From Bacilli bacterium (GTDB taxonomy: Bacteria > Bacillota_I > Bacilli_A > RFN20 > CAG-826), in NCBI GenBank assembly GCA_024698065.1, contig JAILRR010000013.1, positions 1 to 15,147 on the forward strand: a stretch of 15,147 bases of DNA. Direction: 5' to 3'. The notes under the pieces are model-generated. The model searched no databases and was not told the DNA's origin. It saw nothing but the letters and a program-made list of their open reading frames with translations. Position numbers and translations under genes: made by a program. Of the stretch, positions 14,854-15,147 are shown piece after piece. Positions within the stretch are counted from its first letter, which is position 1; each line of letters opens with the position of its first letter.

Positions 14854-14939
14854 TGGTGCTCGAGACCGGACTCGAACCGGTACGCTTTTGAGGGCGAGGG
14901 ATTTTAAGTCCCTTGCGTCTACCATTCCGCCACTCGAGC
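14854..14939 (-). tRNA. tRNA-Leu (anticodon UAA)
   Basis: 86 nt including encoded CCA. The acceptor stem GCTCGAG/CTCGAGC, anticodon arm AGGGA-CTTAAAA-TCCCT (anticodon TAA), long variable arm of a class II tRNA, and T-arm ACCGG-TTCGAGT-CCGGT are all intact. Decodes UUA (and UUG by wobble). Confidence 0.97.
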
Positions 14940-14972
14940 AGCTGTCATCCTCTGGATCCCAGATAAAGAAAT

Positions 14973-14993
14973 AGGTTCCTGCCATAGGAACCA
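14973..14993 (-). promoter_or_regulatory. Hairpin between tRNA-Lys and tRNA-Leu
   Basis: GGTTCCT pairs with AGGAACC around a 5-nt loop in the 71-bp spacer. On the minus strand it is followed by TATTTCTTTATC, a weak U-tract, so it may be a partial terminator or a processing structure. No convincing separate promoter for tRNA-Leu was seen. Confidence 0.5.
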
Positions 14994-15010
14994 ATAATTG
15001 TTAGTTAATT

Positions 15011-15085
15011 TGGTCCCCCGTGTGAGGCTCGAACTCACGACCCCTTGATTAAAAGTCAAGTGCTCTACCACTGAGCTAACGGAGG
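15011..15085 (-). tRNA. tRNA-Lys (anticodon UUU)
   Basis: 75 nt including encoded CCA. The acceptor CCTCCGT/ACGGGGG pairs fully with one T-G, the D-arm reads TAGCTCAGTGGTAGAGCA, the anticodon arm is CTTGA-CTTTTAA-TCAAG (anticodon TTT) and the T-arm GTGAG-TTCGAGC-CTCAC. It is separated by 5 nt from tRNA-Gln, so the two are co-transcribed. Confidence 0.97.
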
Positions 15086-15090
15086 AGTCA

Positions 15091-15147
15091 TGGCTGGGGT
15101 GGCTGGGATCGAACCAGCGAAATGACAGAGTCAAAGTCTGTTGCCTT
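15091..15147 (-). tRNA. tRNA-Gln (anticodon UUG), 5' part cut by window edge
   Basis: The 3' 57 nt are present: anticodon arm ACAGA-CTTTGAC-TCTGT (anticodon TTG), T-arm GCTGG-TTCGATC-CCAGC, acceptor strand CACCCCA, discriminator G and encoded CCA. The acceptor 5' strand and most of the D-arm lie outside the window. Confidence 0.93.

Noticed and set aside
14919..15134. 71-codon minus-strand open frame across the tRNA region.
   Set aside because: It overlaps three tRNA genes, which explain the sequence fully.
1..15147. Mobile elements, phage genes, toxin-antitoxin or defence systems near the tRNA cluster.
   Set aside because: No integrase, transposase, flanking direct repeat of a tRNA end, or defence domain was seen; gene content is housekeeping and surface/sensing.

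Overview
The window looks like chromosome from a low-to-mid GC Firmicutes/Bacilli relative, probably an uncultured, host-associated Erysipelotrichia/Mollicutes-like lineage; this placement is inferred from protein character only. It uses the standard bacterial code: TGG encodes Trp and TGA is a working stop at 3806-3808. Many genes have a strong AAGGAG Shine-Dalgarno (SD) site, and Arg is mostly AGA.

Layout. A DegV-family fatty-acid-binding gene runs off the left edge (minus). Next, also minus and with its own terminator, is a large membrane sensor with a C-terminal HD-GYP c-di-GMP phosphodiesterase domain. Divergently (plus) comes a translationally coupled ABC exporter: an ATPase and a 548-residue permease that reads as two fused half-permeases. 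A lipoprotein follows (BIG2, CBM-like, BIG2, CBM6-like), closed by a clear terminator. Then comes a three-gene envelope-stress type operon: PadR repressor, HAAS/DUF1700 membrane protein and DUF4097 beta-repeat protein. It is driven by a consensus promoter whose -10 is embedded in a perfect inverted repeat. A bidirectional terminator separates it from an aldo/keto reductase (minus). The right third is carA-carB (minus), encoding both subunits of carbamoyl-phosphate synthase, the shared first step of pyrimidine and arginine synthesis. Upstream, also minus, are tRNA-Leu(UAA), tRNA-Lys(UUU) and the 3' part of tRNA-Gln(UUG).

The most interesting regulatory region is the 312-bp gap between carA and tRNA-Leu. 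It has a run of adjacent predicted hairpins and, just before the carA SD, a strong intrinsic terminator. This is the arrangement of a transcription attenuator. The same leader carries an SD-preceded reading frame with a Lys/Arg-rich start (KKRRRSLR) that runs through the terminator into carA. I saw no clear T-box or PyrR signature, so the regulator is unknown.

A second pattern is that the three single minus-strand genes (DegV-like, HD-GYP, aldo/keto reductase) have no SD. Each instead has a -10-like hexamer 6-7 nt before its ATG, as expected for leaderless mRNAs. The SD-bearing genes do not show this spacing.
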